Shown here piece by piece: positions 19,736 through 29,175 of a DNA stretch of 64,000 bases (the first letter of the stretch is position 1; every line of letters begins with the position of its first letter). Source of the stretch: Aliivibrio sifiae (lineage in GTDB: Bacteria; Pseudomonadota; Gammaproteobacteria; Enterobacterales; Vibrionaceae); assembly GCF_002954715.1 (NCBI RefSeq), contig NZ_MSCP01000001.1, positions 2,245,141 to 2,309,140 on the forward strand, written 5' to 3'. The position numbers and the translations under genes are program-made. Below the pieces are notes generated by a model. The model saw only the letters and a list, made by a program, of their open reading frames with translations, searched no databases and was not told where the DNA came from.

Positions 19736-21361
19736 TTACTCGTCAGGGAACCACTCTTGTAATAAATCACGAGATCGCTCCAATTCCTCTTGCCATGTAT
19801 CAACACCAACAACCGTTGGTTTTAACAATATGACCAATTCTGTCTTCTGGGTTAATTTGCTTACATTGCGGAATAAGTGCCCTAAAGCAGGAAGATCACC
19901 TAAAAATGGAACTTTTGAAACTTGGTCTACGGTTTGTGATTTCATCAAACCACCAATAACTACCACATCACCACTTTTCGCTCGAATAACTGAATCAGAT
20001 TCGCGAATTGAACTTTTCGCTAATGGAAGCTCTAAAATCCCAACATTTTCACCTAAGTTAATCTCTTTTATTTCGTTTTCCACATCAATAACTGACGGAT
20101 GCACATGCAGCATCACATTGCCTTTATCATCAATTTGTGGCGTTACGTCGAGGGAAATGCCAGAGAAAAATGGCGTTAAAGTGACTTCTGGTGAAGCATT
20201 TGCATTATCGCCATTACCAATAACACTCGATACATCAGTGACGTAGTATTCATCACGACCAACTTTAATTACCGCTTTTTGATTATTAGCAGCGGTGACT
20301 CGAGGACTTGAAAGTACGTTTAAATCACCTTGAGTGTCCATAAAACTGAGAACCGCTTTAAAGTTACCATCAGAAACCGTAACGTTTGTTTGTCCACCCA
20401 ATAAAGTTCCAATGGTATCCATTCCTGGTAATACTGTTGAACTGGCTAACTTATCAACCACTACATCAGTCCCACCAATAGAAGCCGTTAAATTAGACCA
20501 ATTGATGCCTTGTTGATAACCATCACTCAGCGTCACTTCTAGTAACTTAGCTTCTAAAATAACTTGTCGTTGCAAACGCTTATGAGACGTACCCAAAAAT
20601 TGTTTAACTTTGCGTAACTCATCAGGAGAAGCCGTAATAGTAATCACACCCGCTTGTGGTGAAGCTACAACACTTCGTCCAGAACCATTTCCAATCATCA
20701 CAGAAACGGCTTTCTCTAATTCTTTCCAGAAATCACTTTCACTGGTGGTTTCAATTTCCGTTCCACCAGTAGCGGATGAAGACGAAGACGAGCTACTATT
20801 CGAATTTGAATTATCACTACTGTTCGAATTGCTATCAGAATTTGTAATTGAACCTGTAGTGATCGTAGTTAACGATCGACCTTTACGAGTTAATTGTAAG
20901 TAATCGATAGGGATCGTTTCAGTTCTAATCGTCGCTGGATAAATTTGTAGTATTTTACCTGACTTGACGATTTCATAACCGTATAAATCTTCAACAGAAG
21001 ACAGCACTTCATCCAATGTCACATCATTAACATTCATCGTTATGCGTCCTGAAACGTCAGGGTGAATAACGACACTGTACTCCGTACCTTTGACTAAACT
21101 GGTGAAGAAAGCTTTAGCATTAACTCCATTCGCTTTCACTCTAAAACGTTTAACAGGTTTATCAACTTCAACATTTGGTGAGCTTAAATCAGGCATTAAA
21201 TCAGCCTGAACCGATGCAGGTAAGTCAGTTAATAATTGACCGCCATTTTCATTAATCGATTTATCTAAGGTCTGTTTAATTTCAACAGGATCACGGTGGC
21301 CCATTGAGCAACCCGTTAATGACGCTACCATGAATCCAATGATGACATTACGTACTTTCAT
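19736..21361 (-). CDS. mshL: MSHA outer-membrane secretin MshL
   Basis: A 541-residue lipoprotein secretin. The lipobox SLTGC gives a lipidated Cys at about residue 18. An N-terminal STN-type domain (about 80-140), a Ser/Asn-rich linker (about 175-200) and the C-terminal secretin domain (about 260-530, with VIGGLMKSQTVDQVSKVPFLG) follow. It forms the multimeric outer-membrane channel for the pilus. The linker is low-complexity Ser/Asn and could vary in length between strains. Confidence 0.95.
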   Translation of the reverse strand: MKVRNVIIGFMVASLTGCSMGHRDPVEIKQTLDKSINENGGQLLTDLPASVQADLMPDLSSPNVEVDKPVKRFRVKANGVNAKAFFTSLVKGTEYSVVIHPDVSGRITMNVNDVTLDEVLSSVEDLYGYEIVKSGKILQIYPATIRTETIPIDYLQLTRKGRSLTTITTGSITNSDSNSNSSDNSNSNSSSSSSSSATGGTEIETTSESDFWKELEKAVSVMIGNGSGRSVVASPQAGVITITASPDELRKVKQFLGTSHKRLQRQVILEAKLLEVTLSDGYQQGINWSNLTASIGGTDVVVDKLASSTVLPGMDTIGTLLGGQTNVTVSDGNFKAVLSFMDTQGDLNVLSSPRVTAANNQKAVIKVGRDEYYVTDVSSVIGNGDNANASPEVTLTPFFSGISLDVTPQIDDKGNVMLHVHPSVIDVENEIKEINLGENVGILELPLAKSSIRESDSVIRAKSGDVVVIGGLMKSQTVDQVSKVPFLGDLPALGHLFRNVSKLTQKTELVILLKPTVVGVDTWQEELERSRDLLQEWFPDE

Positions 21362-21372
21362 TACTGCTAACC

Positions 21373-21708
21373 TTAATTCTTAATATCTTGTGAAAATAGG
21401 GAAAGTTGCCATTTCTTACCAGAACGACCAATCGAAACGCTTTCCTCATTAATAGCTAATAAGGTATAGCCTGATATTTTGTCACCTTTATTCATCGATT
21501 TATCATCTAACACTGCATTACAATCAGATTCACCATTACAGCTGATTGCTTGTAAAGAGGGGAAATATTGACGTTTTTTTATTACTTTCTTTTTAACTGG
21601 TTCAGGTTTAAACCAACTTAATGGCTCTGTAGGATCGTGTCCAACCACGGCTTCTGACGCACTAATAGATGCCGAGAACAACACGACCATTAAAAATAAA
21701 TGCTTCAT
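21373..21708 (-). CDS. mshK: MSHA biogenesis protein MshK
   Basis: A 111-residue protein with a signal peptide (cut after SISASEA or nearby) and a small beta domain with two cysteines (ISCNGESDCNAVL) that could form a short disulfide loop. The size and place between mshJ and mshL correspond to PilP-like proteins, which tie the inner-membrane alignment complex to the secretin. Similarity is weak, so the call rests on position. Confidence 0.88.
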   Translation of the reverse strand: MKHLFLMVVLFSASISASEAVVGHDPTEPLSWFKPEPVKKKVIKKRQYFPSLQAISCNGESDCNAVLDDKSMNKGDKISGYTLLAINEESVSIGRSGKKWQLSLFSQDIKN

Positions 21709-21710
21709 AT

Positions 21711-22349
21711 TTAACCGCCAATAAACCCTTTACTAGATCCTAGTGTATATACCTCAATAGTTAACTCTGCTACTGGATATTCAGTTACTTGGTAGCGAAA
21801 ATTTCGCCAATAATATTTCACAGGCAAGGCTTCTAAATTAGAAAGGTATGTTTCTATATCAAAATAATTACCCGATAAAATCAATTTAACCGGATGAATG
21901 TAATAACCTGCGTTATTGTTTTCATCTAATAGCCTTTCTGAAGGCAAGGTAATCATTGATTTTAATGTTAGTTTTGATGACTTCTGTAGCACTGTCTCTA
22001 GCAGTTGAGCCATTTGACTCGGTGAAACTAAAGCGGCAACTCGAGTTGATAGTAATTGTGCCAAATCTTGGCTATCAAGGGTCAATTCCTGATATTGCTT
22101 ATCAATCGCTACATTTGGATCTTTTTGCAATCTAAACTGCGCTAATTCGATTTGTTGCTTCAAAGACGTAATTGAACTCGTTAAACGATTTACCTCTCGT
22201 TGAGCCTGCTGATGTTGTTCTATTTTCGGTTCAATAATAACAGTCAATGAAATAAAAATTACCGCGACCCAACCAACCAGAGTAATTAATATTTTCTCTC
22301 GTTGTGATAATGCAGAAAATGCCTCTTTGGCTTTAGTCCAATATTCCAT
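21711..22349 (-). CDS. mshJ: MSHA biogenesis protein MshJ (PilO-like)
   Basis: A 212-residue bitopic membrane protein: short cytoplasmic start, one helix (about residues 22-40), a coiled coil (about 45-85), then an alpha/beta periplasmic domain. This is the PilO/GspM pattern. It forms the alignment complex with MshI and MshK. The start overlaps the mshI stop by one base. Confidence 0.9.
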   Translation of the reverse strand: MEYWTKAKEAFSALSQREKILITLVGWVAVIFISLTVIIEPKIEQHQQAQREVNRLTSSITSLKQQIELAQFRLQKDPNVAIDKQYQELTLDSQDLAQLLSTRVAALVSPSQMAQLLETVLQKSSKLTLKSMITLPSERLLDENNNAGYYIHPVKLILSGNYFDIETYLSNLEALPVKYYWRNFRYQVTEYPVAELTIEVYTLGSSKGFIGG

Positions 22350-23806
22350 TACTTATCCTCTGCTGTCTTAGTGTTTAAAATAAACGACACCAGCCCTTCC
22401 TCATCTGTTTTGATTTCTAACTGATCGAATGTACGACCAACTAAATGTAATTCATTTTCAAAGCTCTTAATCCAATTAGGAACAACATCAGGAGTACGTG
22501 CAAATCCTGTAAAGTTAACATCATCACCTGAAATATAGATCTTAGTAAGAGAGATATTTCCTTTACCTAATTGAGTTAAGCTACTCATCACACCGGAATA
22601 ACCAATCTGCATACCTTCATCAAAATTATCGATGACTTTTAATGAGGCTTTTTTAGATTGAATATCTTCTTGCAAACGCTTAATTGCAGCTAATTTAGCT
22701 GCCGAGGGTTTATGACTTTCTAACTTTTTATTTAACGCAGATAACTCTTCTCTGTAACCTCTTTCTTCTGAGGTCAATTGAGATATATGATTGTCTAATT
22801 GATTTATTTGCCATTGATAATAGCCAAGAAATAGACCTGAAAAAATAAGACCTATGCCCCAACTAATAACTACATTCTGTAATGAAAAATAGTCAACTTG
22901 AGGTTTTAACCTATCATTATATAAATTAATATTTGGTTGATTAAATAGGCCAAGCCAACTTAATAATTCACCAGCACGAAATACTCTAGGATCTTCAAGT
23001 AATAAAGAGGCAACTTGAACCCCTAATCGTTTCTGTAGTTCTGAAACAAGAAGTGAGTCGTCTTCATTATCACAACGAACATATAAATGATTAATATTAA
23101 GACCATGCAATTGAGCACTTAAATAATCTAATGAACGCTGTAACTCTAGAGCTAGGCTATCAAACTGGAAGCTATTTGCTAAATCCCCCGTTAACGGCGG
23201 CATAATTCCACGTAAAGAACGGTTAAGATATAAACGCTCTTCATTAAACGCTAATAACTTAAATTCTGCGCCTTTACTGTATGTAAGTAACATAAAGCTA
23301 CTTTCATCTTTTTTAGAATGACTCCACACCAATTCATCTGGTGTGATATTACCGACTTGAACAGAAAAAGACTGTAATAAATCAATCAGTGTTTTAATTA
23401 TCACTAATTGAGAAATATACACCTGCATTTTACCATTCGATGTTTCGACACCATCAGCAACAATATCAGCAACACGATCTGAAATAAGGTCTTTAACTAA
23501 GAAAGGTAATGCGCCTGTTAATTCTTCTTTAGGTAAATTAGGGTTATCAATTTGAAAGGATTGATATAGATGAGAACCGATAACAATATTTACTTTGCAA
23601 TCAGAAAGACCTGTTTTTTGGCAAGCCTCAAGAAGTCCTTCTTTCCATGCATTAGAGTGCTCTAGTGGCGTGAAATGTTGTTCTTTAAGTTCATCATTAC
23701 CATCACTTTTGGCAACATAGATACCGCCTTGCAATATCACAATCGATGTCGTGACTTTCACTGAACGAGAGAGTTTCAGTTTGTTAAATGCGTCCATCAT
23801 ATTCAT
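22349..23806 (-). CDS. mshI: MSHA biogenesis protein MshI (PilM/PilN-like)
   Basis: A 485-residue protein. The first 300 or so residues resemble the actin-like PilM/GspL cytoplasmic domain, although the nucleotide motifs are not obvious. A membrane helix (about residues 318-337) follows, with a coiled coil (about 340-385) and a small periplasmic PilN-like domain. It is thus a PilM-PilN fusion in layout. It is the first gene of the MSHA assembly block; the 121 bases to csrD probably hold the promoter. Confidence 0.9.
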   Translation of the reverse strand: MNMMDAFNKLKLSRSVKVTTSIVILQGGIYVAKSDGNDELKEQHFTPLEHSNAWKEGLLEACQKTGLSDCKVNIVIGSHLYQSFQIDNPNLPKEELTGALPFLVKDLISDRVADIVADGVETSNGKMQVYISQLVIIKTLIDLLQSFSVQVGNITPDELVWSHSKKDESSFMLLTYSKGAEFKLLAFNEERLYLNRSLRGIMPPLTGDLANSFQFDSLALELQRSLDYLSAQLHGLNINHLYVRCDNEDDSLLVSELQKRLGVQVASLLLEDPRVFRAGELLSWLGLFNQPNINLYNDRLKPQVDYFSLQNVVISWGIGLIFSGLFLGYYQWQINQLDNHISQLTSEERGYREELSALNKKLESHKPSAAKLAAIKRLQEDIQSKKASLKVIDNFDEGMQIGYSGVMSSLTQLGKGNISLTKIYISGDDVNFTGFARTPDVVPNWIKSFENELHLVGRTFDQLEIKTDEEGLVSFILNTKTAEDK

Positions 23807-23927
23807 TTATTGTTCGATTCTCTTCTCTTACTTTATTTACAGCACTCTCAAAAGAAGTACACTTTACACAATAATACAACATTCTGTTCTTTTCGGGTAT
23901 GGGATTATCTATAAAATGAGAGACATT
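23807..23927 (-). promoter_or_regulatory. Probable mshI (MSHA assembly operon) promoter region
   Basis: A 121-base gap between the csrD stop and the mshI ATG. It is AT-rich on the minus strand, with TTGTAT and TTGTGT hexamers near 23860-23880, but no convincing -10 at the right spacing. No terminator is visible after csrD, so csrD-to-mshI read-through is also possible. Confidence 0.3.
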
Positions 23928-25907
23928 CTACTTGCCCCAACGATTTCGCCTCTTTGGAATTGATATTTTTTCTTGACGATGAAATAACGCGGTTTCTGAT
24001 TCAAAAATACGGCCCTGACCGCCCTCTACACCTAGCTCTTTCAACAATTTAAGTTCTTTTTCATTTTCAATCCCCACAGCAAGAACTTCCGCCCCAGTGT
24101 TTTCACATGCGCCTAATAGGCTACGTACAAACAATTGGTTTTCATAACGCTGATGAATGTCCTTCATTAAACTACGATGAAGTTTAATGTAATCAACATT
24201 TAAATCTTTAATATAATGAGTACTTACAATGGTTCTACCTGCTTGTTCTACAACTAATTGGCAACCAAAACTTTTTAATAATCTTGCAATTGGTCTAACT
24301 GCATCTAAATAAGTTACAACCTGCCCCTCGACTAACTCAAAACTTAAACGTTTAAGTTGAGCTCTTGGCGTTTGTAATAAGCGATTCCTTAGTTGTCGTA
24401 TAAACGCGGGGGTTTGTAAGCTCTTTACTTGTAAGTGTACTGAAAACATATATTGAGAGAAGTCAGGATCACTTAATAAAGGAAATACTTGTTTCAATAC
24501 CGCACTATCCAGTTTTATTTGGTAGCCGACTTGCTTAATTGCAGGTAAGAATCGGGACGCTTTTATCTGCACACCATTTTCATCCCTAATACGAGAAAAT
24601 ATTTCTAAATGAAGTAGCTCAAGTTCATTACCTTTAAATAAAAACGTAGATTGCTTATAAAGGAGTAATTGCTCTTGCTCAAAAATAGCATCAAATAGCG
24701 TTCTCCAACGAACACTACCCAAACTTTCAGTAAGCTGTTGTTGTTTTTTAAATAAAGACCAGCTGTTATTGTTTTGCAATAACGCACTACGATGAGCCAT
24801 ATCAAGCTCATCCATTAGACGGCCTCGACCTTCGCCACTGACATACATATTGACACCAATATGACACCAATTATCACAATTCAAACTCTTAGGTGGGATT
24901 ATTTTCTCTACTACTTTTAAACACTGAGACGCTATTATTTTTGCTTCTTTTAATGATTGTTGAGGAATAAGCAAAGCAAAATCAGAATGATAATAGCGAG
25001 AAAGAACACCGTCACTATAACGCTGAATTATATTATTTAGTTGCTTACCAATCTCAACAATAAAATCATCAGCGACAACCTTTCCTTGCTCTTCAATTAA
25101 ATCATCCCAACCATTAATACGTAACAGTAAAAGAACCCCTTGGCTTTGAGATTCTTGTAAAGTTGACTCTAATTTACTGTCAAATAAAACTCGATTGGCA
25201 GAACCCGTTAGTTTATCTAAAAAAGTATGTGTACGTATAAACGTATCAAAACGGCTACGTTCTTTACGTGCATCTTTTAACTCTGTAATTACCGAATCTA
25301 ACGCCAAACTAGCCGTTGCTGGCCATTCTTCTTCACTCCCCACAGAGTAATCATCTAACCTTCCTGCAAGTAGCATTCTCCCACGCTCTTCTAATAATTC
25401 AGAACCATAAAGCTGCTTCCTTAGCCAAACTACGCCCCATAATAATGAAACGATGATAACGGCAATTGCCGCAGTGATAGAAAATAAAGCACCTAGAGAG
25501 TAAGTAAATGCGCTGTAGGGGGGGATAGACTTAAAGGTAATTGAATAACCTTTATTTATTTGAAGAGGTAATGTTTTTTGATATAGAAGAGTATCATCCG
25601 GCATCACTGATAATGTTTGAAATGAATAGACAGGACCAGTAGGAGAAGATAACTCCATACTCACAACACTGCTCGCTTTAAGTAATTTTGGTAGCCACTT
25701 TGCCATTGACTTAGCTTCTTCTGGAGCAAGGAGCTCTTCATCAACAACGTTAACCACACCAGCAAGATAATGCTCAAGGTATTCATTACCTATTTGCTTA
25801 AAAGAGATAGCACCACCAATAAATAAAATAAATATAGCGGCAGAAACCATCAAAGTAACAAATGATATAAGGCGATTACTTAAACGTAAGCTGGGCGTTT
25901 TTCTCAT
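23928..25907 (-). CDS. csrD: RNase E specificity factor CsrD (MshH), degenerate GGDEF-EAL protein
   Basis: A 659-residue membrane protein: helix 1 at about residues 14-35, a periplasmic part, helix 2 at about 135-160, a HAMP-like/coiled segment, then GGDEF- and EAL-type domains. Both active sites are degenerate: the GGDEF position reads YHSDF and the EAL position reads LEIF. This matches CsrD, which does not make or break c-di-GMP but directs RNase E decay of the CsrB-type regulatory RNAs. In vibrios the same gene is called mshH because it precedes mshI. Confidence 0.93.
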   Translation of the reverse strand: MRKTPSLRLSNRLISFVTLMVSAAIFILFIGGAISFKQIGNEYLEHYLAGVVNVVDEELLAPEEAKSMAKWLPKLLKASSVVSMELSSPTGPVYSFQTLSVMPDDTLLYQKTLPLQINKGYSITFKSIPPYSAFTYSLGALFSITAAIAVIIVSLLWGVVWLRKQLYGSELLEERGRMLLAGRLDDYSVGSEEEWPATASLALDSVITELKDARKERSRFDTFIRTHTFLDKLTGSANRVLFDSKLESTLQESQSQGVLLLLRINGWDDLIEEQGKVVADDFIVEIGKQLNNIIQRYSDGVLSRYYHSDFALLIPQQSLKEAKIIASQCLKVVEKIIPPKSLNCDNWCHIGVNMYVSGEGRGRLMDELDMAHRSALLQNNNSWSLFKKQQQLTESLGSVRWRTLFDAIFEQEQLLLYKQSTFLFKGNELELLHLEIFSRIRDENGVQIKASRFLPAIKQVGYQIKLDSAVLKQVFPLLSDPDFSQYMFSVHLQVKSLQTPAFIRQLRNRLLQTPRAQLKRLSFELVEGQVVTYLDAVRPIARLLKSFGCQLVVEQAGRTIVSTHYIKDLNVDYIKLHRSLMKDIHQRYENQLFVRSLLGACENTGAEVLAVGIENEKELKLLKELGVEGGQGRIFESETALFHRQEKISIPKRRNRWGK

Positions 25908-26108
25908 TAAGCTCTTCTTCCTTGAAGCAAATAGATTATAAATCGTAATACAGCTGAAAATATATTTTTTAGAGCTATCTCTAAATACGTATTAGATATA
26001 ATACAAACATTTCACTCATATCTCTATACAATGACAGTCGTTAACAATAAGGAGATCAAATAAATATCATGGATATGATGCCAAGACTTCCCATTCGAAG
26101 GTAAATGC
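25908..26108 (+). promoter_or_regulatory. Divergent region between csrD and the membrane-protein gene
   Basis: The region is AT-rich and divergent. A perfect TATAAT (25997-26002) faces the plus-strand gene but has no good -35. An AAGGAG at 26049-26054 precedes an 11-codon open frame (26069-26104, product MDMMPRLPIRR), whose stop lies just before the ATG of the next gene. This could be a translated leader, but the spacing from AAGGAG is long (about 14 bases). Confidence 0.3.
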
Positions 26109-26798
26109 ATGAATATCGAACTCAATTCAAAACAATTATTACTCTTTTTTATTTCTATCATCACATTAATATTCATAGCTAATTGCTTTGCTGTCTTTTC
26201 TGAGCATTTTTTAAATTATGCTCATATGAAAACGGTCATTCGACTATTTAATGTTGATAAAGAAATGAATATACCGACTCTTTATTCTTCTTGTACGATG
26301 ATAATCGCTAGCCTTTTGCTAGGGCTCATTGCACGCATACATTTCAAAAAACACGAAGCTTATTTTTCCTGGGCTGGGTTAAGTTTCATATTTCTATTTC
26401 TTGCATTAGACGAAATGGCTGAACTGCACGAAATGCTCGTCGGACCGGTTCGTCACTCTTTAAACACAACAGGAATACTCTATTTTGCTTGGGTTATTCC
26501 TTACGCTGCATTACTCGCTCTCTTTGGCCTAGCTTACTGTAAGTTTCTATTTAGATTACCAAAGCAAACTCGAAATTTATTAATATTATCAGGTATAACC
26601 TATGTCTCTGGCGCCTTAGTTCTTGAGCTTATAGGAGGTAAAATCGCAGAACAATATGGAACAAATGCGTTAATTTATGCCGTTAGCTACAGTATTGAAG
26701 AAATATTAGAAATGCTAGGGATCGCTTTTTTGATTTATACAGCAACAACTTATATTGGTAATCAGTTCCCAAACTTAACATTAAAGATTAAAGATTAA
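26109..26798 (+). CDS. Uncharacterised six-helix membrane protein
   Basis: I do not recognise this 229-residue protein. It has about six membrane helices (residues about 9-31, 57-76, 84-101, 121-146, 155-175, 188-214). Charged residues cluster at helix ends: DEMAELHEML (D101, E102, E105, H107, E108), H116, E173 in VLELIGG, and EEILEMLG (E197, E198, E201). Buried Glu/His of this kind can bind metal or protons, but no function can be given. A weak AAGG precedes the ATG. The gene is alone, divergent from csrD and convergent with ssb. The ORF has normal coding character. Confidence 0.8.
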   Translation: MNIELNSKQLLLFFISIITLIFIANCFAVFSEHFLNYAHMKTVIRLFNVDKEMNIPTLYSSCTMIIASLLLGLIARIHFKKHEAYFSWAGLSFIFLFLALDEMAELHEMLVGPVRHSLNTTGILYFAWVIPYAALLALFGLAYCKFLFRLPKQTRNLLILSGITYVSGALVLELIGGKIAEQYGTNALIYAVSYSIEEILEMLGIAFLIYTATTYIGNQFPNLTLKIKD

Positions 26799-26833
26799 CG
26801 CATAAATAACAATTATATTTTTAGTGTAAATAC

Positions 26834-26864
26834 AAAAAAACCTCGATAATTCGAGGTTTTTTTT
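26834..26864 (+). terminator. Bidirectional terminator between the membrane-protein gene and ssb
   Basis: The 6-base core stem CCTCGA/TCGAGG with a TAAT loop is extended by seven A on the left and eight T on the right, so it can end transcription from both sides. It lies 36 bases after the plus-strand gene and 40 bases after the ssb stop. Confidence 0.9.
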
Positions 26865-26903
26865 CATAATGATAACGACTTAAATTCTTAAAGGGCAATC
26901 GCC

Positions 26904-27452
26904 TTAGAACGGGATATCATCATCAAAATCCATTGGTGGCTCATTATATTGAGGCTGAGCTGCCTGTGGTGCTTGTTGTTGAGGTGCTTGTTGCTGTTGC
27001 TGCTGAGGTGCAAAGTTATTTTGCTGAGCAGGCTGTTGAGGTTGACCCCAATTACCTTGCTGTTGCTGTTGTTGTTGACCGCCAGCAGGAGCACCCTGAC
27101 CACGACCGCCAAGCATTTGCATTACACCATTAAAGCCTTGAACAACCACTTCTGTTGTAAAACGGTCTTGACCATTTTGGTCTTGCCATTTACGAGTCTG
27201 AAGTTGACCTTCAACGTAAACTTGAGAACCTTTACGTAGATATTCACCTGCAACTTCAGCCAACTTACCAAACAAAGACACACGGTGCCATTCTGTTTTT
27301 TCACGTTGTTCGCCAGTTGCTTTGTCACGCCATGATTCAGACGTTGCAATTGTAATGTTTGCTACCGCACCGCCACTTGGCATGTAACGGATTTCAGGAT
27401 CTTGCCCTAAGTTACCAACAAGAATAACTTTATTAATACCACGGCTGGCCAT
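26904..27452 (-). CDS. ssb: Single-stranded DNA-binding protein
   Basis: The 182-residue product has the OB-fold domain (residues 1-110; [20 protein letters not shown] and [20 protein letters not shown]), a Gln/Pro-rich flexible linker (about 113-170) with several Gln runs, and the acidic tip DFDDDIPF that recruits repair and replication partners. E. coli SSB is 178 residues. In E. coli uvrA is divergent from ssb; here an exopolysaccharide locus and galU separate them. Confidence 0.98.
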   Translation of the reverse strand: MASRGINKVILVGNLGQDPEIRYMPSGGAVANITIATSESWRDKATGEQREKTEWHRVSLFGKLAEVAGEYLRKGSQVYVEGQLQTRKWQDQNGQDRFTTEVVVQGFNGVMQMLGGRGQGAPAGGQQQQQQQGNWGQPQQPAQQNNFAPQQQQQQAPQQQAPQAAQPQYNEPPMDFDDDIPF

Positions 27453-27762
27453 AGTTTGCTCCAGAGATTAGGGGTAAACATTGATGTCACCCGGTTATAT
27501 ATACAGTAGTCCTCAGTCTAACACGTTCATAGTAATATCTGATAGCCCTAAACTTGGGATCCGTTTCATAACGTCCTAAAATAGAGAATAGTTGAACACT
27601 AACTTTATGACTTTTTTATGATAAAAAATTGAAACCAAAAAAATAATGTGACATCAGCGACAAATAAAAGATATACAATGTCATTTTTTTGACGGAAAAT
27701 TAACTTAGCACAAACTTGTATCCCATATAATAACAATACTGACCTTAAATACGTGGAGCGAT
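27453..27762. promoter_or_regulatory. Divergent ssb / exopolysaccharide promoter region (310 bases)
   Basis: This gap holds the promoters of ssb (minus) and the exopolysaccharide operon (plus). A perfect TATAAT at 27726-27731 lies 32 bases before the plus-strand ATG, but the -35 region is poor, suggesting an activator. TGTGA-N6-CGACA (27647-27662) resembles a one-sided CRP site. I see no ops/JUMPstart motif, so RfaH control is not supported. GGAG six bases before the ATG at 27763 is a good ribosome site. Confidence 0.45.
27491..27506. promoter_or_regulatory. Possible degenerate LexA box upstream of ssb
   Basis: On the minus strand the site reads CTGTATATATAACCGG, 39 bases before the ssb ATG. 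The left half is a perfect CTGTATATAT LexA half-site; the right half (CCGG) departs from ACAG at two places. ssb is SOS-linked in several gammaproteobacteria, but with one poor half this is only a candidate. Confidence 0.4.
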
Positions 27763-29175
27763 ATGAAACAGCAAAATTTACAAGTGATAAATAATAGCTA
27801 TCGCACCCTGACCAAGGTTTTTGACTTCATTGTTATAAATTCGGCACTCACTTTCATACTTTCCTTACATGGTTTCTCTGAAACAGCGATTGATTTATCT
27901 GCAGGTTTACTATTTTCAACCATTTATCTACTGATAAGTGAATACCTAGGCTTATACTTAATAGATACAAAAAAACATCTTGTGAAATATCTTTTAAAGT
28001 CACTATTTTCTTTAAGTCTATCTATAACTGTTTTCTCTATGCTTAAATTACGTCTTTTAGATTTAGAAGGCATTGAGATAAGTAATTTATCTTTTAGTAT
28101 TTATAGTCAGCTATATCTTGTTGCATTTACTATCATTGCCTTAGCTCGAGTTATTTGTACTTTCTCACATCAAAAATTTATTCTGCCTAATATGAAAGTA
28201 AGAAATATTGCTATCATAGGGCTAACTCCGGCAGGTCTTTCTATTGAGAAAGCCCTCATCGAAAAATATAAAAATCAGAAAGTAAATATCGAGTTTTATG
28301 ATGATCGTTCAAATGAGCGCTTCAGTTATGTCGCGAAAAGCCCCTACATTGGTACCGTGTCTGTAGTAATAGATAAAGTTAAAACTGGTGAAATTGACGA
28401 TGTCTACATCGCTCTTCCTATGGTGGCAAAAGACAGAATTAAAAACGCAATACTTCAGTTATCTAATTCTACCGTTGATGCTTATATTGTTCCTGACCTA
28501 TACACTTATAAACTGAGTGTATCTCAAATAGCTCGAATCGGTAACGTTCATACATTCAGCATTTTTAGCTCTCCATTTGAAGGCCTAGGTGCATTAACAA
28601 AACGCATCGAAGATATCGTTATTGGCTCTCTTATTACATTACTTATATTACCCGTTTTGTGTCTTGTCGCTCTTGGAGTCAAATTAAGTTCTCCTGGTCC
28701 TATTTTATTTAAACAGGATCGTTACGGATTAGGCGGAAAAAAAATTAAAGTATGGAAATTCCGCTCAATGAAAGTAATGGAAAACTCAGATATTGTTACT
28801 CAAGCAACGAAAAATGATCCACGAGTCACCCGATTTGGTAGTTTTATTCGTCGTACCTCATTAGATGAACTGCCTCAATTTATTAATGTATTACAGGGAA
28901 GCATGTCGATTGTGGGCCCAAGACCTCATGCCGTTGCTCACAATGAGGAATACCGAGTTTTAGTCGATAACTACATGGTAAGACATAAAATTAAACCAGG
29001 GATCACAGGATTAGCTCAAATAAATGGCTATCGTGGAGAGACTGACACCTTAAATAAAATGGAAAAACGCGTTGAGTACGATATTAAATATCTTCAGCAC
29101 TGGTCTTTATCAATGGACATAAAAATCATTTTTTTAACTGTATTTAAAGGTTTTGTAAGTGACACTGCGTACTAA
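27763..29175 (+). CDS. Initiating undecaprenyl-phosphate sugar-phosphate transferase (WcaJ-like)
   Basis: A 470-residue polyprenyl-phosphate hexose-1-phosphate transferase. Four N-terminal helices (about residues 15-130), a central CoA-binding-3 type domain (about 140-265), a membrane hairpin (about 285-310) and the C-terminal catalytic domain with WKFRSMKV, RRTSLDELPQ, GSMSIVGPRPH and KPGITGLAQINGYRGE. It puts the first sugar phosphate, probably glucose or galactose, on undecaprenyl phosphate at the inner membrane. It is the first gene of the exopolysaccharide operon and overlaps the next gene by 17 bases. Confidence 0.93.
   Translation: MKQQNLQVINNSYRTLTKVFDFIVINSALTFILSLHGFSETAIDLSAGLLFSTIYLLISEYLGLYLIDTKKHLVKYLLKSLFSLSLSITVFSMLKLRLLDLEGIEISNLSFSIYSQLYLVAFTIIALARVICTFSHQKFILPNMKVRNIAIIGLTPAGLSIEKALIEKYKNQKVNIEFYDDRSNERFSYVAKSPYIGTVSVVIDKVKTGEIDDVYIALPMVAKDRIKNAILQLSNSTVDAYIVPDLYTYKLSVSQIARIGNVHTFSIFSSPFEGLGALTKRIEDIVIGSLITLLILPVLCLVALGVKLSSPGPILFKQDRYGLGGKKIKVWKFRSMKVMENSDIVTQATKNDPRVTRFGSFIRRTSLDELPQFINVLQGSMSIVGPRPHAVAHNEEYRVLVDNYMVRHKIKPGITGLAQINGYRGETDTLNKMEKRVEYDIKYLQHWSLSMDIKIIFLTVFKGFVSDTAY

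Noticed and set aside
20760-20850. Low-complexity stretch within mshL as a possible insertion or misassembly.
   Set aside because: It stays in frame, encodes a Ser/Asn linker between domains, and such linkers are common in secretins.
26880-27130. Gln/CAG-rich repeats in ssb as a possible repeat element.
   Set aside because: They encode the flexible Gln/Pro linker normal in SSB proteins and need no further explanation.
27688-27693. TTGACG hexamer as the -35 of the exopolysaccharide promoter.
   Set aside because: It is 32 bases from the TATAAT at 27726, too far for a sigma70 promoter, and no -10 is found 16-18 bases after it.
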